From contig NZ_CP011805.1 of assembly GCF_001028625.1 (NCBI RefSeq), positions 372,001 through 436,000 of the forward strand: 64,000 nucleotides of DNA. Direction: 5' to 3'. Below, one piece after another: positions 8,039-16,022 of this stretch (position 1 is its first letter; each line of letters opens with the position of its first letter). The DNA is from Pelagerythrobacter marensis. GTDB lineage: Bacteria; Pseudomonadota; Alphaproteobacteria; Sphingomonadales; Sphingomonadaceae. Under the pieces are notes generated by a model. That model was given only the letters and a program-made list of their open reading frames with translations, ran no database searches and was not told the origin of the DNA. The position numbers and the translations under genes were made by a program.

Positions 8039-8374
8039 ATGGACCTGACGACCCCGGGCGAATGGATTGCATGGGGCGGCGTGGTGGTGCCCCTGATCGC
8101 GCTTGCCTGGTCGGCGGTGACATATGCGCTGGCCAAGCGGCGCGAGGTTCGCCACCATCAGTATCAGCGGTTCTTCCAGATCATGGATCACCTGGGCAGC
8201 GCGGACAGTTCCATCGCATCCAAGATGGCGGCAGCTTACGAGCTGCGGAAGTACCCTGAATATGCCGAAGTCATTATCAACGTGTGCGAAAAGGCGGAAG
8301 TCGAAGGCCCCGCCACGCAGATGTTGAAAGAGGAAATGGCGGCGACCGCCGCCCACATGCGCGGAATCACATGA
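8039..8374 (+). CDS. Small single-pass membrane protein inside the gat operon
   Basis: A 111-residue protein (GTG starts at 8030 and 8033 are also possible) with one transmembrane helix at about residues 12-32, then KRREVRHHQYQRFFQIMDHLG and a soluble helical part containing AAAYELRKYPEYAEVII. It begins at the gatA stop and its TGA overlaps the ATGATG start of gatB, so translation of all three is probably coupled. I do not recognise a named family. The AxxYELRxxPEY pattern reminds me of unnamed single-pass proteins found in several bacteria, which is an impression and not a search result. A link to tRNA amidation is only contextual. Confidence 0.8.
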   Translation: MDLTTPGEWIAWGGVVVPLIALAWSAVTYALAKRREVRHHQYQRFFQIMDHLGSADSSIASKMAAAYELRKYPEYAEVIINVCEKAEVEGPATQMLKEEMAATAAHMRGIT

Positions 8375-9870
8375 TGAGCACTTATCGCATCCAGGGCGCA
8401 ACCGGCGAGTGGGAGGTCGTGATCGGCCTGGAAGTTCACGCGCAGGTCACGTCCAACGCCAAGCTCTTTTCCGGCTCCTCCACCGCTTTCGGGGCGGAGC
8501 CGAACACGCAGGTCAGCCTGATCGATGCGGCAATGCCGGGAATGCTGCCGGTGCCGAACCGCGAATGCATCCGCCAGGCGGTGCGCACCGGCATGGCGAT
8601 CGAGGCGCAGATCAACGCGTGGAGCCGGTTCGACCGCAAGAACTACTTCTACGCCGACCTGCCGCAGGGATATCAGATTTCGCAGCTCTATCATCCGCTT
8701 GTCGGCGAAGGTTCGCTGACGATCGAGGCGGACGAGAAGGCCGGCATTCCCGAAGACAAGGTTATCGGGATTGAGCGTATCCATGTCGAACAGGACGCGG
8801 GCAAGCTGATGCACGATCAGCATCCGACGATGTCCTACGTCGATCTCAACCGCTGCGGCGTGGCGCTGATGGAAATCGTCAGCCGCCCGGACATGCGCAG
8901 CCCGGCGGAAGCGGGCGCCTATGTCCGCAAGCTGCGCACGATCCTGCGCTATGTCGGGTCGTGCGACGGGAACATGGAAGAAGGATCGATGCGCGCGGAC
9001 GTGAACGTCAGCGTGCGCAAACCGGGCGAGGAATTCGGCACCCGCACCGAAACCAAGAACGTCAACTCGGTCCGCTTCGTCATGCAGACGATCGAGCACG
9101 AGGCGCGCCGTCAGGTCGATCTGATCGAGGATGGCGGCACGGTGGTGCAGGAAACGCGGCTGTTCGATCCCGGCACCGGCACGACCCGGTCGATGCGCAG
9201 CAAGGAAGACGCGCACGATTACCGGTATTTCCCCGATCCCGATCTGCTGCCACTGGAACTGGAGCAGGCCTTCCTCGACGAATGCCGCGCCAGCTTGCCC
9301 GAGCTGCCCGATGCCAAGCGCCGCCGCTATGTCGAAACGCTGGGGCTGAGCGAATATAACGCGCGCGAGCTGACGGCCGAGGTGGAAACCTTCGCCCGCT
9401 TCGAAACGCTTCTGGCCGCAACCGCGAAGGGTATCGGCAAGAGCGAGAGCGAGGTCGCGACCCAGGTGGCCAACTGGTCGCTTTCGGTCGCGCCGGGGGT
9501 TATCAACGCCCTGGGCGACGAAGCGAACCCGGCGCACGCCACGGCCGAAGCGCAGGCGGCGATCCTCGACATGCAGGCCCGCGGCGAGATTTCGGGCGGC
9601 CAGGCGAAGGAAATCTTCGAAATCGTCCTCAAGACCGGCCGCGAGCCGGGCGAGATCGCGGAGAGCGAGGGCCTGAAGCAGGTCAGCGATACCGGCGCGA
9701 TCGAGGCGGCGATCGACAAAATCCTCGCCAACAACACCGACAAGGTGGAGGAATACCGCGGCGGCAAGGACAAGCTCTTCGGCTTCTTCGTCGGCCAGAC
9801 GATGAAGGCCATGCAGGGCAAGGCCAACCCGGCGGTGGTCAACCAGCTGTTGAAGGCGAAGCTGGGGTAG
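8371..9870 (+). CDS. gatB: Asp-tRNA(Asn)/Glu-tRNA(Gln) amidotransferase subunit B
   Basis: The 499-residue protein carries the GatB hallmarks: VVIGLEVHAQVTSNAKLFSG at the start, PGMLPVPN, the YFYADLPQGYQISQ stretch, HVEQDAGKLMHD and NRCGVALMEIVSRPD. A C-terminal YqeY-like tail domain ends GKANPAVVNQLLKAKLG. GatB is the kinase and transamidase subunit that binds misacylated tRNA. Start at 8371 (Met-Met) or 8374; either overlaps the upstream small gene. It is the last gene of the operon and is convergent with an AT-rich lipoprotein gene 27 bases away. Confidence 0.96.
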   Translation: MMSTYRIQGATGEWEVVIGLEVHAQVTSNAKLFSGSSTAFGAEPNTQVSLIDAAMPGMLPVPNRECIRQAVRTGMAIEAQINAWSRFDRKNYFYADLPQGYQISQLYHPLVGEGSLTIEADEKAGIPEDKVIGIERIHVEQDAGKLMHDQHPTMSYVDLNRCGVALMEIVSRPDMRSPAEAGAYVRKLRTILRYVGSCDGNMEEGSMRADVNVSVRKPGEEFGTRTETKNVNSVRFVMQTIEHEARRQVDLIEDGGTVVQETRLFDPGTGTTRSMRSKEDAHDYRYFPDPDLLPLELEQAFLDECRASLPELPDAKRRRYVETLGLSEYNARELTAEVETFARFETLLAATAKGIGKSESEVATQVANWSLSVAPGVINALGDEANPAHATAEAQAAILDMQARGEISGGQAKEIFEIVLKTGREPGEIAESEGLKQVSDTGAIEAAIDKILANNTDKVEEYRGGKDKLFGFFVGQTMKAMQGKANPAVVNQLLKAKLG

Positions 9871-9897
9871 GGGTGACTGTGCTCCCTTTTAAGGAGG

Positions 9898-10611
9898 CTA
9901 TCGCCCCCCAAGATTGAAATTAGACAGAACGCGATACGTTATTTCTTCGTTATTTGCGTCAATAACTTCAATTTTGGCACCCTTGTAAGCAATGATTTTT
10001 GATTGAGACAGATCGTATTCTGCTTCGTTTGTAAAAGCCGAACGGGCCATGTTGCCTGAGAATTCGCGATAGCTTGCCCGTATTTTGTCGCTCACACGCC
10101 CACTATAAATAAGTGTCTGCTGGAAATCGTTGGGCGAAACAAAAGGGCGTTCGGTAAATTGATAGCTATATTCAGTATCGCAAATTGGCTGGGACAAGCC
10201 GTACATATTTGGAACTATGGCACAAGTTTCTTGCTTCGATGTGTCAAATCGGAGACCGCGAGGATAAATAAGCTGCCCGAAAAGCCCTCCTTTTAACGAT
10301 ACCTGCCCAATCTCCGGATCATTGGTTCGCGTCTCGAAAGAAGTAAACACAAAGTCTCCATCTTGCCCAGTCTGAGGGTAAAAGCCTCTACTTAAGATAA
10401 AGCCCTTGATGTTATTCTCTTCCGGAAGATAAACACCTCTTGTGGTTGTTGCGGTGCCTTGCGCCAGCATCTGTTCTCCGAGAGTGACAGTCTGCACCTC
10501 GTATAGCGCAGGAAAGCTGATTTGTTCGCGCTGTGGGACGTAGTTGTTTTTGACAGTCGCACAACCAATCAGGCCAAAACTCAGTAGCGCGCAAGCGAGT
10601 GCTTTTTTCAT
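9898..10611 (-). CDS. Hypothetical lipoprotein in an AT-rich islet
   Basis: The 237-residue protein starts with a lipoprotein signal (MKKALACALLSFGLIGC), so it should be anchored by Cys17. The mature region is beta-rich with no family that I recognise; it contains paired cysteines (near EETCAIV-like and QPICDTEY contexts) and a C-terminal TYRVLSNFNL. A strong ribosome site (GGGGGGAT) precedes the ATG at 10611. The gene and its 240-base upstream region are clearly richer in A/T than everything around them and use codons such as AAA, TTT and ATA that are rare elsewhere here. This suggests recent acquisition or a weakly expressed accessory gene. Confidence 0.8.
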   Translation of the reverse strand: MKKALACALLSFGLIGCATVKNNYVPQREQISFPALYEVQTVTLGEQMLAQGTATTTRGVYLPEENNIKGFILSRGFYPQTGQDGDFVFTSFETRTNDPEIGQVSLKGGLFGQLIYPRGLRFDTSKQETCAIVPNMYGLSQPICDTEYSYQFTERPFVSPNDFQQTLIYSGRVSDKIRASYREFSGNMARSAFTNEAEYDLSQSKIIAYKGAKIEVIDANNEEITYRVLSNFNLGGR

Positions 10612-10665
10612 GATCCCCCCTATGAATCAATGCAGTTCGTTACGATACTTTACAAGAATATGATC

Positions 10666-10681
10666 GCAATTGAAAAATTGC
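10666..10681. repeat. Inverted repeat upstream of the AT-rich lipoprotein gene
   Basis: GCAATT at 10666-10671 and AATTGC at 10676-10681 form a 6-bp inverted repeat around GAAA, about 55 bases before the lipoprotein start on the minus strand. It could be an operator or a small hairpin. The rest of the gap (10612-10790) is AT-rich and holds no ORF I would support. Confidence 0.35.
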
Positions 10682-10785
10682 ACAGGTTGATCGTAGAATG
10701 GCCGATGTCATTGAATTTAGCGCACAATATTCGTGATAAATTTGCGATATAGGACCGAGTAATTGGCAATTTGTGTGTTGCGCTC

Positions 10786-10821
10786 AAAAGAAAAAGGGCC
10801 GCCGGATCGCTCCGGCGGCCC
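10786..10821 (-). terminator. Intrinsic terminator for the 10.8-kb minus-strand gene
   Basis: An 11-bp stem (10796-10806 with 10811-10821) closes a four-base loop. On the minus strand it is followed by TTTTTCTTTT, so it ends transcription of the small gene that lies at 10848-11153. Confidence 0.85.
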
Positions 10822-10847
10822 TTCGCGTGTTGTGGTGATCGCGCGGA

Positions 10848-11153
10848 TCAGCCGGCGCGCTGGCCGGTCATCGGCATGGCGCCGAAAGCGCCGGCGTTGA
10901 CGGTGCCGGTCAGCTGGTCGCCTTCGACCGTTGCGGTGCCGTCCAGCGTCATCGGCATCGGCACGGTCATGTCCATCTTCCAGGTCAGCGTGTTGCCGTC
11001 GATCTTGCCGTCTTTCACGTCCATCGAGCCGAGCGTGCCGGCGTTCTGGCCGGTGAAGGTCGTGCCGTCGTCGCTCGGGACTACGGTGAACGTGCTCTTC
11101 TGTTCCCCCATCGGGGTCTTGGTTATGCAGTCGTAAGTGCCGCCAACAGACAT
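10848..11153 (-). CDS. Small beta-rich protein of unknown function
   Basis: A 101-residue protein starting MSVGGTYDCITKTPMGEQKS. The ATG at 11153 is chosen because GAGGAG lies six bases before it; an ATG six bases upstream (11159) directly abuts that site. The sequence is a run of short alternating strands (STFTVVPSDDGTTFTG, LTWKMDMTVPMPMTLDGTATVEGD, LTGTVNAGAFG), suggesting a small beta-barrel or lipocalin-like fold. It resembles small cytoplasmic proteins annotated as hypothetical in sphingomonads. There is no signal peptide. It has its own terminator and is probably monocistronic. Confidence 0.78.
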   Translation of the reverse strand: MSVGGTYDCITKTPMGEQKSTFTVVPSDDGTTFTGQNAGTLGSMDVKDGKIDGNTLTWKMDMTVPMPMTLDGTATVEGDQLTGTVNAGAFGAMPMTGQRAG

Positions 11154-11216
11154 TGTCATCTCCTCGGTTGAAGTTCGGCCTAGCAATCGCCTCTGCTTAC
11201 ATCAATGTCAACAAGC

Positions 11217-14141
11217 TCATTCGCCCGATGTGGTTTCGGAGCGCCGGACTTCGACCGGCAGGCCGATCCCTTCGAGCTGCGGTTCGACCACCGATGCATC
11301 GCCCACGATCACGAACACGAGATCGTCGCCCAGCAGCGCCTTGCGCGCTTCGGCATCGAGCTGGGGCGCGGTCAGCGCCGAATACTTCGCGGCCAGCGTT
11401 TCGTAGTAGTCGTCGGGCCGGTCGTAGGTAACGATGTTCACCATTCCGCCCAGCACGTCGCCCGAGGTTTCGAACCGCCCGGGCAATTCGCGCACGTTGC
11501 CGTTGATCAGGCGCGTCAGCTCTTCCGTGGTTACGCCCTTGTCATCGGTATAGGCGGCCAGGTCCTTGCGCAGTTCGACGATCGAATCCGCCGTGCGGTC
11601 GGCCTGGACCGGGGCGTAGATCAGGAAACTGGACCGGTCGAGCGGCTGCTGCACCAGGCTGCGCACGCCGTAGGACCACCCCTTCGTCTCGCGCAGATTC
11701 ATGTTGATCCGGCTGAGGAAGCTGCCGCCGAACACTTCGTTCGCGGCGTTCAGCACGGTCAGGTCGTCGGTCCCCTTCTGCTCCAGCACGCGCCCGGCCA
11801 TGATCACCGACTGCGGCGAATTGGGCCGGTCGACCAGGATCACGCGCGATTGCTGCTGCGGGATCGGCGCGTCGAAGTTCTTTTGCGGTGCCGGTTCGGC
11901 GGGTGCCTGCCAGTCGCCGAAGCTGGCCTCCAGCATCCGCGTGACTTCGCCCAGCGACGATTCGCCGACCACGAAAACCCGCGCCATGTCGGGGCGCAGC
12001 CACGTGCGGTGGAAATCGCGAATCTCGTCGATCGTCACCGATTCGACGACTTCGGCGCTGCCCGTACCGGACGGCGGAATGCCGTAGGGATGGCGTTCGC
12101 CGAACAGGATTGGCGCCAGCGCGCGCTGGGCGATGGCGCTGGGATTGTTCAGCTCGTTTTCGATCCGGGTCAGCTGCTGGGCGCGCACACGCTCCAGCTC
12201 GTTTGCGTCGAACGCCGGCTGGCGGACGTATTCGGCCATCAGTTCCAGCGATGGCGCAAGATTGGGCGCCAGTGCGTTGAGCCCCACCGATGTCGTGTCG
12301 GCATCCGCCGCGGCATAGAGCGAGGCGCCCAGCCGTTCCTTCGCAATCGCAAGCGCGGTCGAATTGAGCCGGGTCGTCCCTTCGTCCATCAACGACAGCA
12401 TCAGCGACTGGATGCCCAGCCTGTCTTTCGGATCGGCCGAATACCCGGCGTCGAAATCGACCCGCACGCTGACGGTCGGCACTGCATCGCGCCGCGCGAA
12501 GAACACTTCCATCCCGTTCGACAGGGTGGCCCGTTCGATATCGGGGAAGTCGAGCGGCTTCAGCTCGCCCACTTCGGGCAATTGCGAACGGTCGGCTTCC
12601 GCCGCCTGCGAGGGTGCCTGAACGGCGAACGGGCCGGAATAGAAGGCGGGACCGGCCAGGCCGCTGTCGCCCCCGGCATCGGCGCCGGTGAAGAAGCCGC
12701 CGCGATTCTCGCCGCCTTCCTTCCGGTCGCCGGGTTCCACCGTCAGCGCGAAGACCGGCCGCGAAAGCCACTTGGCAGTCACATCGCGGACGCGTTCGGG
12801 CGTCATCGCGGCTGCGGATTCGAGCACTTTCTTATATTCCGCCGGATTGCCGGAATAGAGCAGGCCCTGCGCCAGCGTCGGCGCCTTGCCGCCAAAGCCG
12901 CCGACCTGCTCCAGCCCGCGGATCTGGCCGGCGGCATAAGTCGTCGTCGCTCGCTGCAATTCATCGGCGCTGGGCCCTTCGGCCACAAAGCGCGCGATTT
13001 CGGCATCCAGCGCGGCGGCCAGTTTGTCCTGGTCGACGCCGGGCCTGGCATCGGCATAGACGATAAACTGGCCCGCCTGGGCGAAGATCTGCGCGCTCGC
13101 GACGACCCGCACGGCAAGCTGCTGTTCGCGCACCAGCGCATTGTCGAGCCGCGAACTGGCCAGCCCGCCCAGCACGGTCGCGCCCATCGACAGCGGCAGA
13201 TATTCGGGATTGTCGAGGCCGGGCACCGCCCACATGCGATAGATGCGCGGGCTGGCGACGCGATCGTAGATCGTCTTCGCCTTGGGTTCCGCCAGGGTCG
13301 GGACCGGCGCGCTGACGGGTTCGATCGCGGGCCCGGCGGGGATCGCGCCGAACCACTTGGTCACTTTTTCGCGCGCGGTCGCGGTATCGATGTCGCCGGC
13401 CAGCACCAGAACGGCGTTGTTGGGGCCGTAGTGATCGCGGAACCAGTTCTTCACGTCGTCCAGCGTCGCACCCGACAGGTCATCCATCGAACCGATGGTC
13501 GAATGGTGGTAAGGGTGGCCGGAGGGGTAGAGGTTTTCGAGCTGTTCGTATTCGACCAGGCCGTAAGGCTGGTTGTCGCCCTGCCGCTTCTCGTTCTGGA
13601 CCACGCCGATCTGGTTATCGAGCTTCTCCTGCGTCACCGCGCCCAGGAGATAGCCCATGCGGTCGCTTTCCAGCATCAGCGCGCGGTCGAGTGCGCCGGT
13701 GGGCACGGTTTCGAAATAGTTCGTGCGGTCGAACCAGGTCGTGCCGTTGAAATCGGTCGCGCCCACTTGCTGCAGCGGTTCGAAGAAGTCGCCCGGCGCA
13801 TTCTCGCTGCCGTTGAACATCAGGTGTTCGAACAGGTGGGCGAAGCCGGTCTTGCCCTCGGGTTCGTGCTTCGACCCGACGCCGTACCAGACCGACACGC
13901 CAACCACCGGCGCCTTGCGATCTTCGTGCACCAGCACGGTCAGCCCGTTGGCGAGCTGGAACTGGTCGTAGGGGATCGAAACGCTTTCGATCAGGTCGGC
14001 TACCGGGGCCGGTTCGCCGGTTACAGCGGCTGCGGCCGCTGCCGGATCGGTCGCGGGATCGGCGGTGCTGCGCGCTTGCGCCGCGGTGCCCACTGCAAAG
14101 GCGAGCGCGGCAAGACTGACGGTGGCGAGTTTGAGTTTCAT
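11217..14141 (-). CDS. Two-domain M16 family zinc metallopeptidase, secreted
   Basis: The 974-residue protein has a signal peptide ending near AQA (residue 22) and two M16 halves. The first half carries the inverted zinc motif HLFEH (H102, E105, H106) and a distal Glu at E184 (VVQNEKRQ), so it should be catalytic. The second half begins near residue 540 and has lost the motif (SLMLSLMDEG in its place), which is the usual active/inactive pairing of the pitrilysin/insulinase family. It would degrade peptides in the periplasm. It is a single gene, divergent from the HerA-like ATPase gene. Confidence 0.92.
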   Translation of the reverse strand: MKLKLATVSLAALAFAVGTAAQARSTADPATDPAAAAAAVTGEPAPVADLIESVSIPYDQFQLANGLTVLVHEDRKAPVVGVSVWYGVGSKHEPEGKTGFAHLFEHLMFNGSENAPGDFFEPLQQVGATDFNGTTWFDRTNYFETVPTGALDRALMLESDRMGYLLGAVTQEKLDNQIGVVQNEKRQGDNQPYGLVEYEQLENLYPSGHPYHHSTIGSMDDLSGATLDDVKNWFRDHYGPNNAVLVLAGDIDTATAREKVTKWFGAIPAGPAIEPVSAPVPTLAEPKAKTIYDRVASPRIYRMWAVPGLDNPEYLPLSMGATVLGGLASSRLDNALVREQQLAVRVVASAQIFAQAGQFIVYADARPGVDQDKLAAALDAEIARFVAEGPSADELQRATTTYAAGQIRGLEQVGGFGGKAPTLAQGLLYSGNPAEYKKVLESAAAMTPERVRDVTAKWLSRPVFALTVEPGDRKEGGENRGGFFTGADAGGDSGLAGPAFYSGPFAVQAPSQAAEADRSQLPEVGELKPLDFPDIERATLSNGMEVFFARRDAVPTVSVRVDFDAGYSADPKDRLGIQSLMLSLMDEGTTRLNSTALAIAKERLGASLYAAADADTTSVGLNALAPNLAPSLELMAEYVRQPAFDANELERVRAQQLTRIENELNNPSAIAQRALAPILFGERHPYGIPPSGTGSAEVVESVTIDEIRDFHRTWLRPDMARVFVVGESSLGEVTRMLEASFGDWQAPAEPAPQKNFDAPIPQQQSRVILVDRPNSPQSVIMAGRVLEQKGTDDLTVLNAANEVFGGSFLSRINMNLRETKGWSYGVRSLVQQPLDRSSFLIYAPVQADRTADSIVELRKDLAAYTDDKGVTTEELTRLINGNVRELPGRFETSGDVLGGMVNIVTYDRPDDYYETLAAKYSALTAPQLDAEARKALLGDDLVFVIVGDASVVEPQLEGIGLPVEVRRSETTSGE

Positions 14142-14355
14142 GATGTCCCCCGGAATTGATTCGCAATTATCGCCGCGATCCTAAGGGCAAGCCTGCAATT
14201 CGACACGCTTTTTTCGGCAAACTGCATGGTTCGGGGGACCGGGGGCATCACTGGGATGAAACCGGCGGATCGGCGCGGGCAGGGGGCAAATACCCTCGGG
14301 ATAACTCGCCGCCGGCCCTTCCTGCGCGCGGATTCGGCCCGCTACCCCGCCTGCT

Positions 14356-15828
14356 GTGAAAGCGAAGATCACCATAGGGCACGATGCCAGCGGGACGCCC
14401 GTCGAATTCGACGTGGAGGAACTGCTGGCCACGCGCCTGCTCGTCCAGGGCAATTCGGGCAGCGGCAAATCGCACCTGCTGCGCCGCGTTCTGGAAGAAA
14501 GCGCCCAGATGGTGCAGCAGGTGGTGATCGACCCGGAGGGGGACTTCGTCTCGCTGGCCGAACCGTTCGGCCATGTCGTGATCGACGGTGCGGCCTATTC
14601 CCCGGCGGAGATCGAGGCGCTCGCCCGCCGCATTCGCGCGCACCGGGCTTCGGTCGTCCTCGCGCTGGAGGGGCTGGAGGTCGAACAGCAGATCCGCTGC
14701 GCCGCGCAGTTCCTGACCGCGCTGTTCGATGCCCCGCGCGAACACTGGTACCCGGCGCTGGTGGTGGTGGACGAAGCGCAGATGTTCGCCCCCTCGGTCG
14801 CGGGTGAAATGGCCGAAGATACCCGGCGCATGACGCTGGGCGCGATGACCAATCTGATGTGTCGCGGGCGCAAGCGCGGCCTGGCCGGGATTGTCGCGAC
14901 CCAGCGGCTGGCCAAACTGGCCAAGAATGTCGCGGCCGAAGCGTCCAATTTCCTCATGGGGCGCACGTTCCTCGATATCGACATGGTCCGCGCGGCGGAC
15001 CTGTTGGGGATGGAGCGGCGCCAGGCGGAACGGATTCGCGAACTGGAACGCGGCCATTTCCTCGCCCTCGGCCCCGCAATCAGCCGCCGCCCGCTGGCGG
15101 TGAAGATCGGCCCGGTCAAATCGGGCAGCGCCGCGCGCAAGGACGGGCTGATGCCATTGCCCGATGCCGCACCGGAAGAGATGGAGACGCTCCTCCTCGG
15201 CGATCTCGCGAACGAGGCGGCAAGGCCTGTTCCGCCGCCCCCGCCCCCGCCACCGGCCCCCGCGCCGGAGCAACTGGTGGAGGCGATCGAAACGGCCGAT
15301 GGGCGCGATCCGGGTCAGACCGATCCTGTCTCCGCCAAAAGCGGGGCCGATCGCCCGAAAGGCGGCGGTCAGGAGGAGGTGGAGGCCGTGATCGCGGCGA
15401 TGGCGCGCGAAGACGGGGCGACGTTCCAGTCGGCTTCCGCCCTCTATCAGGGGTTCTTGCTGCGCTGTCGCAAGCAGCGACTGGTCGGCCCGCTGCCCGA
15501 TATGACGGCGTTCCGCCGCAGTTTTGCCATTGCCAGCGCCGGGCTCGACCGGCTGGCCGCGGATGTGCAGCCCCGCATCCTTGCCTTGGCGGATAGCGTG
15601 CCGGACGACGTGCTTGCCCCATATCTGGCAATCGCCGCAGCGGCGGCGGAAGGGCTGGCCGCGCCCGACGATGACGAGCTGGCCCGCGTTTACGGCTCCA
15701 GCTCTCCGGGGCGCATCCGCCGGCTGCTCGAACATATGGAACGGCTGGGCCTCGTCGTCGTGCGGCAGGATTTCGGCGGCGGCCGCACGCTGCTGGTCCC
15801 CGGCATCGAAAGCGTCGTCAGCGACTGA
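14356..15828 (+). CDS. HerA-like (DUF87) ATP-binding protein
   Basis: The 490-residue protein starts at a GTG (14356). Walker A is GNSGSGKS (about 32-39) and a Walker B-type motif is LVVVDEAQMF (about 134-143); RGRKRGLAGIVATQRLAKL matches the sensor region of HerA/FtsK-type ATPases. A proline-rich linker with eight consecutive prolines (about 292-299) connects it to a C-terminal helical domain (about 340-490) that ends in a winged-helix-like segment (GSSSPGRIRRLLEHMERLGLVVV). HerA ATPases pump or process DNA, and some act in anti-phage systems, but no NurA or other partner is adjacent. The cellular role is open. Confidence 0.8.
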   Translation: MKAKITIGHDASGTPVEFDVEELLATRLLVQGNSGSGKSHLLRRVLEESAQMVQQVVIDPEGDFVSLAEPFGHVVIDGAAYSPAEIEALARRIRAHRASVVLALEGLEVEQQIRCAAQFLTALFDAPREHWYPALVVVDEAQMFAPSVAGEMAEDTRRMTLGAMTNLMCRGRKRGLAGIVATQRLAKLAKNVAAEASNFLMGRTFLDIDMVRAADLLGMERRQAERIRELERGHFLALGPAISRRPLAVKIGPVKSGSAARKDGLMPLPDAAPEEMETLLLGDLANEAARPVPPPPPPPPAPAPEQLVEAIETADGRDPGQTDPVSAKSGADRPKGGGQEEVEAVIAAMAREDGATFQSASALYQGFLLRCRKQRLVGPLPDMTAFRRSFAIASAGLDRLAADVQPRILALADSVPDDVLAPYLAIAAAAAEGLAAPDDDELARVYGSSSPGRIRRLLEHMERLGLVVVRQDFGGGRTLLVPGIESVVSD

Positions 15829-15964
15829 GCGGCACCCGCGCGACCGGGCGAGCCGAACCGGGTAGGGCGCGCCAATCTTGCAAAAAGTTGCCGTTTCCTC
15901 TCGCCTCGCCGGGCGATGGTCCTATATCTGGGTAACACACCTCGCCCCGTTCGCTCGGGATGGG

Positions 15965-15992
15965 CTTGTGTTGCAAACTGGCAACACCATAT
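15965..15992 (+). promoter_or_regulatory. Candidate RpoH (heat-shock) promoter of clpB with overlapping inverted repeat
   Basis: CTTGTG at 15965-15970 and CACCATAT at 15985-15992 are separated by 14 bases, close to the sigma-32 pattern CTTGAA-N13-15-CCCCATNT, with seven of eight -10 bases matching. A 7-bp perfect inverted repeat, GTGTTGC-N6-GCAACAC (15968-15987), lies across the spacer. The clpB start is about 30 bases further on. The match is by eye. Confidence 0.45.
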
Positions 15993-16022
15993 CGAGCCGG
16001 TACTCAGGATAAGGGATCACCG

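Noticed and set aside
11205..14159. Plus-strand open frame of 984 codons opposite the M16 peptidase
   Set aside because: The minus-strand protein has a signal peptide and the zinc motif; the plus frame is His/Arg/Gly-rich shadow sequence.
15921..15930. CCTATATCTG as an RpoH-type -10 box upstream of clpB
   Set aside because: It fits a Caulobacter-type -10 pattern, but no CTTG element lies at a usable distance; the pair at 15965-15992 has better spacing.
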